A stretch of DNA of 33,354 nt from positions 1 through 33,354 of IMG/VR virus record IMGVR_UViG_3300033156_000731; one strand, written 5' to 3'. Shown piece after piece: positions 19,271 through 27,305 of this stretch (its first letter is position 1; the number at the start of each line of letters is the position of its first letter). Origin of the DNA: a virus. The notes beneath the pieces are model-generated. The model worked only from the letters and a program-made list of their open reading frames with translations. It was not told the origin of the DNA and ran no database searches. Made by a program: the position numbers and the translations under genes.

Positions 19271-19907
19271 GGATTATATCGGCGAGCCGACGGCTCAGCA
19301 CTGGTCCGACGTGCTGCTCAACCGCTTGATAAACAACGCCTACCGCGAGGTGGCAATTCAGACCCGTTGCGTAGGCTCAGACTGGACCGATGATACCGGC
19401 GCGGACCAGTCGGACTACCCTCTGCCCGAACAACTTATGCTGCCCCCCGACGGCGTGATATACGACTACACCGGAACACCGAGGCAACTGGCCTACACGC
19501 CGATGCGAAGCAACTGGGCAACCTGGAAGCGGGCAGGTTCGGGCACGCCGGTGTACTACACGGTCCTGCGCTACAAGCAGCAGCACATGCTCCGGTTGAT
19601 GCCTGCCCCTTCGTCGGCGTCGAAGCAGTTGTACGTATGGGGCGCCTGGATTCCTGACTCGCTGAGCGCGGATAACGATGTCCTCGAAATGCCGCTGCAG
19701 GCGCACGAGGCAGTCGCCCTGCTCGCGGCCTACAAGGCGTTCGCTGAGTGGGAAGAGTGGGACCAGGCGAACCAACTTCTCCAGTTCTACGTTGTTGCCC
19801 GCGACAATGTGATTGCGGATATGAAGAGCGGCGGGCCTATTGTGGACACGCAGGGGACATCTGGGACGGTCGAACTGGCAGGACTGTTACCGTCGGAGGT
19901 GGCGTAA
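19236..19907 (+). CDS. Head-tail adaptor (T7 gp11-like)
   Basis: 223-residue protein beginning MATLSDIRQQVRDYIGEP with HWSDVLLNRLINNAYREVAIQTRC, a helical pattern shared by many phage adaptor proteins (W-S-D-x-x-L-x-x-x-I-N-x-A-x-R-x-I). A beta-rich middle (YPLPEQLMLPPDGVIYDYTGTPRQL; PVYYTVLRYKQQHMLRLMP) and helices (AHEAVALLAAYKAFAEWEE) follow. It would form the ring between portal and tail. ATG 19236 follows GGAGG; GGAGGT near its end is the ribosome site of the fibre gene. Confidence 0.75.
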   Translation: MATLSDIRQQVRDYIGEPTAQHWSDVLLNRLINNAYREVAIQTRCVGSDWTDDTGADQSDYPLPEQLMLPPDGVIYDYTGTPRQLAYTPMRSNWATWKRAGSGTPVYYTVLRYKQQHMLRLMPAPSSASKQLYVWGAWIPDSLSADNDVLEMPLQAHEAVALLAAYKAFAEWEEWDQANQLLQFYVVARDNVIADMKSGGPIVDTQGTSGTVELAGLLPSEVA

Positions 19908-22184
19908 GTGCCTCTGTGGGATGAGGCGAGCCACCCGTCGTCAACAGCGACGGAAGCAAGCCATCCGTCATCTACGGCAATGGAGGCGAGCCACCCGTCG
20001 TCAACAGCGACGGAAGCAAGCCATCCGTCATCTACGGCAATGGAGGCGAGCCACCCGTCGTCAAGTTGGGAGGAAGAGCCAGTGGCACACTGGGGTGCAA
20101 TTGTAGGAACGCTAAGTGACCAGACAGACCTGCAGACCGCGCTTGACGCGAAACTGTCGGTGTCGGACGGGACACTGACCTCCGTGCCCCGTCTGCCTCC
20201 CGACCGAGACATTGATAATCTTCATAGCATTGTTGATAAAGTGTACGTGGATGAGGCAGTCGCTTCTCTGGCCGCGCGATATTATATGCTGGACGACGAT
20301 GACCCGACCGGTTATAAGTTGACCTCCTTGGATGCTTCGTCAGACCCCACCGCATCTTACTCGAAGTCCGGCTTGAGCGACGGCGAGTTGATAATGGGGT
20401 GGATTCAACCGTCCGGTGATGACTTGACCACCCTGATAGCGGGCGTCTATGCTGCGAGGATATTCGCCGAAAAGACCTCCGGCAACAAGACCCTCCGCCT
20501 CTACTGGCAACTTGTGGAGCGCAAGTCCGACGACAGCGAGGTAGTTATCGCTACGTCGAACGAGAGCGACGAAATCACCTCCAAGTCGCTGCACATAATC
20601 TCCGTGCTCCTCACCGACGACTATACAATTGACGACGGTTCGCGGATAGTAGGCAAAATCTACGCTGCCGTCAGCGGAGGCGGCGGTGCGCCGTCGGTAA
20701 CGTTGTACTACGAAGGCGACGAGGACAGCGCGTGGGAGATTCCGGTAAACATAAACCTCCTGGACGGGCGTTACCTGAAGACCGACCAGAGCACGCCGCA
20801 GACCGTCAACGGCGGCGCGCCGACGTTCGCCGGTGGCCTGAACAGCACAATCGGCACCTTTACCACGAAGGTAGTCACACCGCTGCTGCAACCTTCCGGC
20901 GGCGACCAGGTGATAAAGCTCGGCGACAGCGCGGGCGCGAACAAAGTATCAATCGAGGATGTGGATGGGGTTATTCGGGGAGGCTGGACGTCAGACGGCA
21001 TTATCTTTACAGGCGAAGATTTGCCGTCTGTTTCGGAAACCAGCGGGGACGCAGCGATTAGGGGCACCTACCGCGCGAAGGCGCGTAGCGGAAGCGACAA
21101 CAGGTTCTTTGCATTCTACAATTCTGCTGGCACATTTATTGGCACAGTAAGAGAGGCGTCAACCGCTGGCGCAGGAGGGCTGGACTATCGAGGAGTTCGC
21201 AAGGGTGGGTCAGGCGCGGGCAATCTGTTTCGGGGCTATGTTACCAATGATGATGGTTCCGAATTAGCGTGTAACCTATTCGTCGGTGCGAAGGGCGCAG
21301 ACGCCGACGCAACAGGAAGCACTCTGGCGACGACGCCTGTGGCCATCTTTCGGAACAATGTCTATACCATCCTTACCGTCGCCGCTAACGGAGCGACTAC
21401 ATTTGAGCCTCGCATTACGACTGAGAAGGGCGTAGTCATTAGGGGGAAAGAAGGTCATACGGCCAACTTATTCGAGGTGCAAGACTATACAGAGGCTGTT
21501 AAGGCCTACTTGACCCCTGCAGGAGAGCTGGGGCTGTCCGGTGCGATTGTGGTTGGTGGCGACCTGAACCATGACGGGGAAAACGTCGGCTTCTACGGCG
21601 CAGAGCCGGTCGTGCGACCCACTATAACGGGCGTGCGCGGCGGCGGGGGAACCGCTAATCTTCTGTCGGCCTTGGCAGGCATGGGGCTTATAGAAGACAA
21701 CACGACCGCCGCAAAGAGCGAAATCAAGTTGCCCGTCGGTTCGCCCTCCGAGATGACCGCCCAGATTGACCAGGACAAAGACCTGCGGCTGCTCTTCGAC
21801 GACACCACAGTAGAGCACGCCGTCTGGCAGTTCAGGATGCCCGACGACTATGGCGGCAACCTCGTCGCCAAGATTCAATACACGATGGCCTCCGCAACGA
21901 GCGACAAGGTGGACTTTGAGGTCTCGGTCATGGCGGTCAGCGGCGGCGACGCGCAGGACTTGGACGCCAACTCCTACGACACGGCGAACGCGGCCAACGC
22001 TACTGTGCCTGGAACGGCGGGCTATCTTGGCGAGTTGACCATAACACTGACGAATGACGATGACGTAGCCGCCGGTGACTATGTGCGTATCAAGCTGGAG
22101 CGCGACGCCGACGACGCGACCGACGACACCGCAACCGGCGACTGCGAAGTCCGCAACGTCGTCTTAGAGTACGAGGTGGCGTGA
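19908..22184 (+). CDS. Tail fibre protein with repetitive N-terminus
   Basis: 758-residue protein read from GTG 19908, seven bases after GGAGGT. Residues 6-53 are five ten-residue copies of EASHPSSTA(T/M), the last one altered to EASHPSSSW. Then follows WGAIVGTLSDQTDLQTALDAKL, a motif common in fibre shafts, then several beta-rich segments (LYWQLVERKSDDSEVVIA, YLKTDQSTPQTVNGGAPTFAGGL, GFYGAEPVVRPTITGVRGGGGTANLL). A C-terminal domain resembles a jelly-roll/carbohydrate-type end (AVWQFRMPDDYGG...VDFEVSVMAV...YLGELTITLTNDDDV). It is the probable receptor-binding or shaft protein. Confidence 0.75.
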   Translation: MPLWDEASHPSSTATEASHPSSTAMEASHPSSTATEASHPSSTAMEASHPSSSWEEEPVAHWGAIVGTLSDQTDLQTALDAKLSVSDGTLTSVPRLPPDRDIDNLHSIVDKVYVDEAVASLAARYYMLDDDDPTGYKLTSLDASSDPTASYSKSGLSDGELIMGWIQPSGDDLTTLIAGVYAARIFAEKTSGNKTLRLYWQLVERKSDDSEVVIATSNESDEITSKSLHIISVLLTDDYTIDDGSRIVGKIYAAVSGGGGAPSVTLYYEGDEDSAWEIPVNINLLDGRYLKTDQSTPQTVNGGAPTFAGGLNSTIGTFTTKVVTPLLQPSGGDQVIKLGDSAGANKVSIEDVDGVIRGGWTSDGIIFTGEDLPSVSETSGDAAIRGTYRAKARSGSDNRFFAFYNSAGTFIGTVREASTAGAGGLDYRGVRKGGSGAGNLFRGYVTNDDGSELACNLFVGAKGADADATGSTLATTPVAIFRNNVYTILTVAANGATTFEPRITTEKGVVIRGKEGHTANLFEVQDYTEAVKAYLTPAGELGLSGAIVVGGDLNHDGENVGFYGAEPVVRPTITGVRGGGGTANLLSALAGMGLIEDNTTAAKSEIKLPVGSPSEMTAQIDQDKDLRLLFDDTTVEHAVWQFRMPDDYGGNLVAKIQYTMASATSDKVDFEVSVMAVSGGDAQDLDANSYDTANAANATVPGTAGYLGELTITLTNDDDVAAGDYVRIKLERDADDATDDTATGDCEVRNVVLEYEVA
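19923..20064 (+). repeat. 60-base tandem repeat in fibre gene
   Basis: Bases 19923-19982 and 19983-20042 are identical, and a third partial copy runs to about 20064. Each 60-base unit is two 30-base sub-units encoding EASHPSSTA plus T or M. The sub-units differ at eight bases, of which seven are silent, and one changes Thr to Met. The protein sequence is thus preserved while the DNA of the sub-units has drifted, followed by a recent doubling of the 60-base unit. Confidence 0.95.
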
Positions 22185-22891
22185 TGGCGATTGAGTTTGA
22201 CGGTAATAATCAATACATAAGCGTACCATCACTTGCAATAATTGAACTGGCAAATGGTTTTACTTGGAGCGCCTGGTGTAGGACAACGGCTTACGATGAA
22301 TTCTGGATGTGGGTTTTTTCTTCTTCCTTGAGATCCTCAGCTCATTACGCTTGGTTTCAGATTGGCAAAAAGGACTCAATAGGCGATGTCCGTTTTGAGA
22401 CTGGGTCTTTTACGTCGAATACTTGTTTGGACACTACTGGCGAGAATATAGCAGATGGTAATTGGCATCATCTCGTTGGCGTATGGGACAGGAGCGGAGA
22501 AAAGAAATACATATACTTGGACGGGGAAGAAAAGGCATCGGCAATCGCCACAGTGGATGACCCAGTGGATGAATATGGCTACCTTTTGATAGGGGCACAA
22601 TTAGAGATAGAACCTGGTCCAAGGCAGTTTTGGCAGGGCGATATAGACGAATGCTGTATCTGGGATGTCGCATTAGACGCCGACGAAATTGCTACCCTGG
22701 CTAAGAGCAAGCGCCGTCTGGCCCTATCCGTTCGCGGCGACCACGTTGTAGGCTATTGGCGTCTTGATGGGCCAAATGGAACAGTAGCGGCGGGCGCGAA
22801 CAGTGTTCTCGACCTGAGCGGCAACGGGAACCACGGCACGCCGTACAACGACCCAGTTTACAGGGGCAGTATTCTGACGTATCCTGAGTGA
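22184..22891 (+). CDS. LamG/concanavalin-like domain protein
   Basis: 235-residue protein with a LamG-type (laminin G-like/concanavalin A-like) sandwich. It opens MAIEFDGNNQYISVPS, then has FTWSAWCRTTA and NWHHLVGVWDRSGEKKYIYLDGEEKASA. IGAQLEIEPGPRQFWQGDIDECCIWDVALDADEIATLAK is the usual end of such domains, and VVGYWRLDG...VLDLSGNGNHG follows. These domains bind sugars or act as fibre accessories. ATG 22184 overlaps the fibre stop by one base, with GAGGT upstream. The first two-thirds have low GC (I count 43% over bases 22201-22440, against 58-60% near its end), suggesting it was acquired from elsewhere. Confidence 0.75.
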   Translation: MAIEFDGNNQYISVPSLAIIELANGFTWSAWCRTTAYDEFWMWVFSSSLRSSAHYAWFQIGKKDSIGDVRFETGSFTSNTCLDTTGENIADGNWHHLVGVWDRSGEKKYIYLDGEEKASAIATVDDPVDEYGYLLIGAQLEIEPGPRQFWQGDIDECCIWDVALDADEIATLAKSKRRLALSVRGDHVVGYWRLDGPNGTVAAGANSVLDLSGNGNHGTPYNDPVYRGSILTYPE

Positions 22892-22905
22892 TGGGAGAGT
22901 GCATG

Positions 22906-23229
22906 ATGGACATTGTAATCACGATACCTGACGACAACGCGCAGACGGTCATAGACTGCTTGTGCAAGGCGGGCGATTACGAGGCGACAATCGTTGACGA
23001 GGAAACCGGCGAGGAGCACCCGAACCCCGTCACGCCCTTGCAGTTCGCCAAAGAGCGCATTCATAAGCATATCCGCGATGTGGTCAGGGCGCAACTGCAG
23101 AAGGAATATACCAGGCCGATTATCGCGAAGGCGGCGGAGGACGCGGACATCGCCGTCGGCAGAATGAGGAAAAGGAGGGAAAAAGATGGCGACCTCAAGG
23201 AATCCGAGGGGGCTATCCCGTCCGCGTGA
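22906..23229 (+). CDS. Hypothetical tail-region protein
   Basis: 107-residue protein, started at ATG 22906 (22903 possible) after GGGAGAG. It begins MDIVITIPDDNAQTVIDCLCKAGDYEATI, ending with charged helices (LQFAKERIHKHIRDVVRAQLQKEYTRP; VGRMRKRREKDGDLKESEG). It recalls small phage proteins that pair a short beta strand with a helix and overlap another frame. The following Gly/Arg gene starts inside it. Function unknown. Confidence 0.55.
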   Translation: MDIVITIPDDNAQTVIDCLCKAGDYEATIVDEETGEEHPNPVTPLQFAKERIHKHIRDVVRAQLQKEYTRPIIAKAAEDADIAVGRMRKRREKDGDLKESEGAIPSA

Positions 23230-23359
23230 CGGTCGGGGCCGAGGCAAAGGAATGCCAGGCGGTCGGCGCGGCGGGCGCAACACCGGTGGCTGCACAAAGG
23301 GCGGCCCTGGGCACGGCAGAGGTGGTGGACGTGGCAAAGGCAAGGGACGCAAAAAGTAA
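23186..23359 (+). CDS. Gly/Arg-rich mini-protein
   Basis: 57-residue protein encoded from ATG 23186, with AAAGGAGG seven bases before it: one of the best ribosome sites in the window. It overlaps the end of the previous gene by 44 bases in another frame. The sequence is dominated by Gly, Arg and Lys with blocks such as RDGRGRGKG, GGRRGGRN and HGRGGGRGKGKGRKK, one Cys and no hydrophobic core, so it is probably disordered and nucleic-acid- or DNA-binding, like an RGG-type tail. It lies between fibre-region and nozzle genes. Function unknown. Confidence 0.65.
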   Translation: MATSRNPRGLSRPRDGRGRGKGMPGGRRGGRNTGGCTKGGPGHGRGGGRGKGKGRKK

Positions 23360-23386
23360 GAGCCATGCCGTATTAGGAGGACCGAA

Positions 23387-23608
23387 ATGCTTAACAAAGA
23401 TGACCTCGAACTGCTCCGGCAGATTGTGGCGAGAGGCGTGCTCACAATAAACGGAGAGCAGGCGCGGCTCATAGGCAGGCTGCTCGACAAGATTGAGCGG
23501 CTTCTCAAAGAAGAGGAGAAGCACGAAAAAGATGGCGGGCAAGAAGCGGAGGTTCGTCCTGAACCAGTGGAAGGGCCTCGACACCATGACAAGCCAGGAA
23601 GCCCGTGA
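23387..23608 (+). CDS. Small helical protein before tail nozzle
   Basis: 73-residue protein with AGGAGG before ATG 23387. The first 45 residues form amphipathic helices (LNKDDLELLRQIVARGVLTINGEQARLIGRLLDKIERLLKEEEK); the tail is charged and disordered. It overlaps the nozzle gene by 77 bases. It may be a small chaperone or fibre-associated subunit; function unknown. Confidence 0.55.
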   Translation: MLNKDDLELLRQIVARGVLTINGEQARLIGRLLDKIERLLKEEEKHEKDGGQEAEVRPEPVEGPRHHDKPGSP

Positions 23609-25352
23609 CCCTGGCCTGCTTGTAACCTGTAAGAACTGGGACTTCACTCGGCCTGGCCTAATGGTCAAGCGGCGTGGAATAGCTAACTGGGGAACCGCCG
23701 CCTCTCAGAACGTACAGCGGCTCCTGTTCCTCGACAGCGTGACCGGTGAGGGCAAATACGCTATAGTCCTCACGTCAAGCGGTGCGTACTACTCAGACGT
23801 GACCGGCGGCTCGCCCTCGACGTGGACGCTGTGCGACGGCACTTCGGGTAAGGAGTTTGTGGCGACCCACGCCTATGAGCGCGCGGCCTTCGTCAATTGG
23901 AAGCAAAATCTATTCGCCCTGTGCACCGAAAGCGGCGGGGATGCTACTCTGAAAATGTTCACCGACCAGGCGAAGTACCGAGACCCGTACCTCGCCGCGC
24001 CGACATCGGCTCCAACCGTAGCCACCGGTGCTGCAGGTGACCTTACCGGCGACTACTACTACAAAGTGTGCTTCCGATCAACTCGGCGTTCGGAAGCGGC
24101 GGACTACACCATCATAAGCAATCCAAGCCCAGCGAGTTCGCTTGTGCAGCCAAGTTCGCAGAAGGTGAACTTGACCAACATTCCCGTATCATCGGATCCC
24201 GACGCCACGAACAAGTACATTTACCGCACCAAAGCAGGCGGCAGCGTGTACTACTACGTTACATCAATAACAAACGCGACCACCAGCTACACCGACAACA
24301 CGACCGACGACAACCTCGGCGCAGCGCTCCATGACGAGGACCATACGACGCTCACAGATTTGATTAGCGCTCCTTACTACGCCATCGAAGGGCACCGAGA
24401 CAGGCTGTTTGTCGCGACCGGCAAGACCATCGCCTTCACTGAACCCGACGAACCTTACTATTGGGGCTACAGTTCCGATAGCGGGCGCACGACCAACACC
24501 ATGACGCTGCCGATGGTCGAGGGCGAGGAAATCCGCAGCATGGCAAGCATCAACGGCGTACTCATTATAGCCACGAGCCGGTCGCTGTGGGAACTGGTAG
24601 GCTACTACAGGGATACCTGGGAACTTCACCAGGTTGCGAATGTGGGCTGCATTGCCCCGATGTCCTTCGCCAAGACGCCATACGGCCTCATATTCGCGAG
24701 TGACACCGGAGTGCACTTATACGACGGCGAGAGGCTCACGGAAATCAGCTTGCCGATTCGCAACAGGCTCGAAGGCCAGATGCACAGCTACGCGAGGGGC
24801 GTCTGGCACTATGACCGGTATCTGTTCGCCACGGGTTCGGCGGGAACTTTCGCGTACTTCCCTGGCACCAAAGCATGGACTGAGTACACCACAACCGGCT
24901 GGCCGACGCACCAGTGGGTTCATTCGGTTTTGTACAGCAGCTACTTCCCGCAGGCGCTGATTGCGGTGGACAATACGTCGGGGCAGCTTGTTGAATTGCT
25001 GAAAGACGGCACCTACGCTGACCTTGGTAACGCTTACACTGCACAGGCGACGACCGGAGTGCTACCGATAGCGCCGATGCAACAGAAGTCGTTCAAGCGC
25101 ATATACCTGACTGCAGAGGCAGGCGGTTCGAGCACAATCGAAGTGAAGATTAGCCTCGATGATGGCACCGTCACCGATACAAGCAGCTTCACCACGTCCT
25201 CTTCTGTTGACAGGTATGCCGAGGCGCTTCCGGCGGGTATAGTGGGCGAGGAGGCAAGCATAGACATACAGCACAAGCTGAGCACCGGCTCCGAAATCGC
25301 GATAAGCGAAGTGGGCTTGGACTACAGAATCAGAGGGGCAGGCAGGCGCTAA
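23532..25352 (+). CDS. Tail nozzle (T7 gp12-like, beta-propeller)
   Basis: 606-residue protein, placed at ATG 23532 because a preceding TTG at 23493 in the same frame has no site and the protein homology starts at MAGKKRRFVLNQWKGLDTM. It contains repeated beta-propeller-like elements: DRLFVATGKTIAFTEPDEPYYWGY, INGVLIIATSRSLWELVGYYRDTWELHQV, TPYGLIFASDTGVHLYDGERLTEIS and GVWHYDRYLFATGSAGTFAYFPGT. This is the arrangement of podovirus nozzle proteins. It would be the distal channel of the tail. Its stop overlaps the next gene by one base. Confidence 0.75.
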   Translation: MAGKKRRFVLNQWKGLDTMTSQEARDPGLLVTCKNWDFTRPGLMVKRRGIANWGTAASQNVQRLLFLDSVTGEGKYAIVLTSSGAYYSDVTGGSPSTWTLCDGTSGKEFVATHAYERAAFVNWKQNLFALCTESGGDATLKMFTDQAKYRDPYLAAPTSAPTVATGAAGDLTGDYYYKVCFRSTRRSEAADYTIISNPSPASSLVQPSSQKVNLTNIPVSSDPDATNKYIYRTKAGGSVYYYVTSITNATTSYTDNTTDDNLGAALHDEDHTTLTDLISAPYYAIEGHRDRLFVATGKTIAFTEPDEPYYWGYSSDSGRTTNTMTLPMVEGEEIRSMASINGVLIIATSRSLWELVGYYRDTWELHQVANVGCIAPMSFAKTPYGLIFASDTGVHLYDGERLTEISLPIRNRLEGQMHSYARGVWHYDRYLFATGSAGTFAYFPGTKAWTEYTTTGWPTHQWVHSVLYSSYFPQALIAVDNTSGQLVELLKDGTYADLGNAYTAQATTGVLPIAPMQQKSFKRIYLTAEAGGSSTIEVKISLDDGTVTDTSSFTTSSSVDRYAEALPAGIVGEEASIDIQHKLSTGSEIAISEVGLDYRIRGAGRR

Positions 25353-26143
25353 TGGCGACATGGCACGTACAGGGCGCCGGAGACAGCACGTACGACGGTT
25401 TGTACTACGAGGCCGGTACGTATGGCGGCGAGCCGTACTATGAAAAGCCTGGGGCCACCCGTTACCTGTACTACTACGTGACGGAACCACCCGAGTGGTA
25501 CTGGGTGCTCGGTACAAACCCAGGCGACCTGCCTGCTTACAACGGCGAAGCCAACACGCCTCTGCCAGGGGGAACATGGAGTGTCTGGGGCGGGACTCCG
25601 CCAGCACCGACAGTTAGCGCGAAGGCTGCAGAAACGCCGCCGACTGAGAAGGCTGCAAAGCAAACTCGGCGTTTGGAGCGCCAGCCGTCGGCACCGTTTC
25701 CGGAGGACAAGCGGACTGCGAAGCTGCTTCGTGACCTCTACAGAGCAGGCGGCGCGATAGCAGTAACGCGAGGGGCAACCGCAGATTCCGGCATAAGAGT
25801 TTCAGACGGCTACGTTGACATTCCTGACATGCAGCTTGACGTGGACTTCGGGCCTGGTATCGTCGAATGCCGGTTTGTTGGCACATTTGAAAGCCCAGAC
25901 CAGAGCGGCCTGGAGTTCGTGATAAGGCTGACAATGGACGGCTCGGACATGCTCGGAGACAGTAGGGCGATGAGGCAGGAGAACACAATCGGCACTACGC
26001 ACCAGGGCTACACTGTGAGCTACCTTGACGTTTTCCAGTTGCCGCAGGGGACACACACGCTGAGGATGCAGTACCGCAACTGGTCAGGCGGGACTCTGAG
26101 ATGCGACGGCTACAAGCGAATCATGGTCGTTAGGCTGTACTGA
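25352..26143 (+). CDS. Tail-associated structural protein
   Basis: 263-residue protein starting MATWHVQGAGDSTYDGLYYEAGTYGGEPYYEKPG. The Y/G-rich repeats GLYYEAGTYGGEPYYEK and TEPPEWYWVLG resemble segments common in phage tail proteins that contain DGLYxxxGxYxGxPxYxx-type motifs, followed by a proline-rich linker. The C-terminal half is beta-rich (VDIPDMQLDVDFGPGIVECRFVGTFES; LRMQYRNWSGGTLRCDGYKRIMVVRLY), perhaps another sandwich or receptor-binding domain. It starts one base before the nozzle stop ends. Exact role unknown. Confidence 0.6.
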   Translation: MATWHVQGAGDSTYDGLYYEAGTYGGEPYYEKPGATRYLYYYVTEPPEWYWVLGTNPGDLPAYNGEANTPLPGGTWSVWGGTPPAPTVSAKAAETPPTEKAAKQTRRLERQPSAPFPEDKRTAKLLRDLYRAGGAIAVTRGATADSGIRVSDGYVDIPDMQLDVDFGPGIVECRFVGTFESPDQSGLEFVIRLTMDGSDMLGDSRAMRQENTIGTTHQGYTVSYLDVFQLPQGTHTLRMQYRNWSGGTLRCDGYKRIMVVRLY

Positions 26144-26157
26144 GGGGGCTGACAAGG

Positions 26158-27285
26158 ATGCCAGGCTGGACAAAGACACATCGAGGGAAACGACACCCTG
26201 TTTTCGGAGGCTCGAAGAAACGTCCATCGTCCACGGTGTGGGGCGACCCGCTCCAAGCCGCGATTTACAACGCGGCGAAGCAGGGCGCTGGCGACCCGTA
26301 CTCGGTTAGCCAGCAGGTTCTGAGCACCTATAACCCAGCGACGACACAACTGGCTGGAGGCGCGGTCAAAAGCGCCTATCAGGAGGCCAAGAACCCTCCG
26401 CCGCCCCCACCCGCCGGTCCGACAACGTTCAACGAAGCGGCGCAGACCCTGCTTACGAACGTTCTAACGGGGGCACAGCCTGCGGCTACGCCGCCGCCTG
26501 AAATGCTGCGGCCGATAACGCCAACCGGAACCGCAACTCCGCCTCAGCCCACAGTCACCGGCTACAAGCCGCCTCCTGGCCTCGGTCAGCTCGAACCGGT
26601 GCAGCAGGCGATGCTCCAGAAGCTGCTTGAAGATATAACCCGACCGCAGGGTATCGCTCCACAACTGCAGGAGACGATGATGAGGCCGGTTGAGGCCGCC
26701 GCCCACGAGGAGGCGAGACGCGCAAGACAGCAGCTCGAGGAGCAACTTGCCGCGCGTGGCATGGCAAGGTCCGGCGAACGGGTGGGCGGCTTCACGGACA
26801 TTGAGCGTCAGAGGATGAACCAGATTATCAGCGCTCGGCAACAGCTTGCGCAGATGAGCGCGCAGTTGCAGGAGGCCCGACGCCAGCAAGCGTTGCAAAT
26901 GGTGCCTGGCCTGGTGGAGTCAGAACGCGGGTACGGCCTCGAGCAGCAGGCGATGATGCTAAACTACCTGACCGAAGCCTACAAGCAGCAAATGGGGCGG
27001 GCCGAACTTTCACTGGCGCAGCAGGCGCGCGACCAAGGCTGGAGCGAGCTTGAGCTGCGCAGGCAGGCGGCGCTGGCAGGCCTCAGCGATGCGGAGGCAG
27101 ACCGCGTCCTGAACTATGCCCGACTGCAGCAGCAGTACGACGAATTGACTACTCAGACTAACCTGACGAGGTGGCTGGCCGAGCAGGGCTACCTGCAGGC
27201 AGCGAAGGAACGAAAGACGGGTCTGATTGGCGACATACTGAGCGCCGTCACCTTCGGCCTGTCCGATAAAATCTTCGGCAAGTAG
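26158..27285 (+). CDS. Internal virion or ejection protein candidate 1
   Basis: 375-residue protein with a Pro-rich region (NPPPPPPAGPTTFN; ATPPPEMLRPITPTG) followed by extended Gln/Ala/Arg-rich helices (EEARRARQQLEEQLAARGMARSGER; QQLAQMSAQLQEARRQQALQM). A short amphipathic end, LIGDILSAVTFGLSDKIFGK, could insert in membranes. This composition and position (after nozzle, before two more long helical proteins) fit ejected or internal proteins that form a trans-envelope channel. No enzymatic motif. Confidence 0.55.
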   Translation: MPGWTKTHRGKRHPVFGGSKKRPSSTVWGDPLQAAIYNAAKQGAGDPYSVSQQVLSTYNPATTQLAGGAVKSAYQEAKNPPPPPPAGPTTFNEAAQTLLTNVLTGAQPAATPPPEMLRPITPTGTATPPQPTVTGYKPPPGLGQLEPVQQAMLQKLLEDITRPQGIAPQLQETMMRPVEAAAHEEARRARQQLEEQLAARGMARSGERVGGFTDIERQRMNQIISARQQLAQMSAQLQEARRQQALQMVPGLVESERGYGLEQQAMMLNYLTEAYKQQMGRAELSLAQQARDQGWSELELRRQAALAGLSDAEADRVLNYARLQQQYDELTTQTNLTRWLAEQGYLQAAKERKTGLIGDILSAVTFGLSDKIFGK

Positions 27286-27305
27286 AAAACAGTGAGGTGA
27301 GCGAG

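Noticed and set aside
19923-20064. 60-base repeats as a CRISPR array
   Set aside because: Units are contiguous with no spacers and encode a continuous peptide repeat in the fibre gene.
23493-23531. TTG start for the nozzle protein 13 codons upstream
   Set aside because: No ribosome site and no similarity; ATG 23532 gives a natural N-terminus.
22858-23592. 244-residue minus-strand frame opposite the Gly/Arg gene
   Set aside because: Pro/Ser/Arg-rich shadow produced by the Gly/Arg codons on the other strand.
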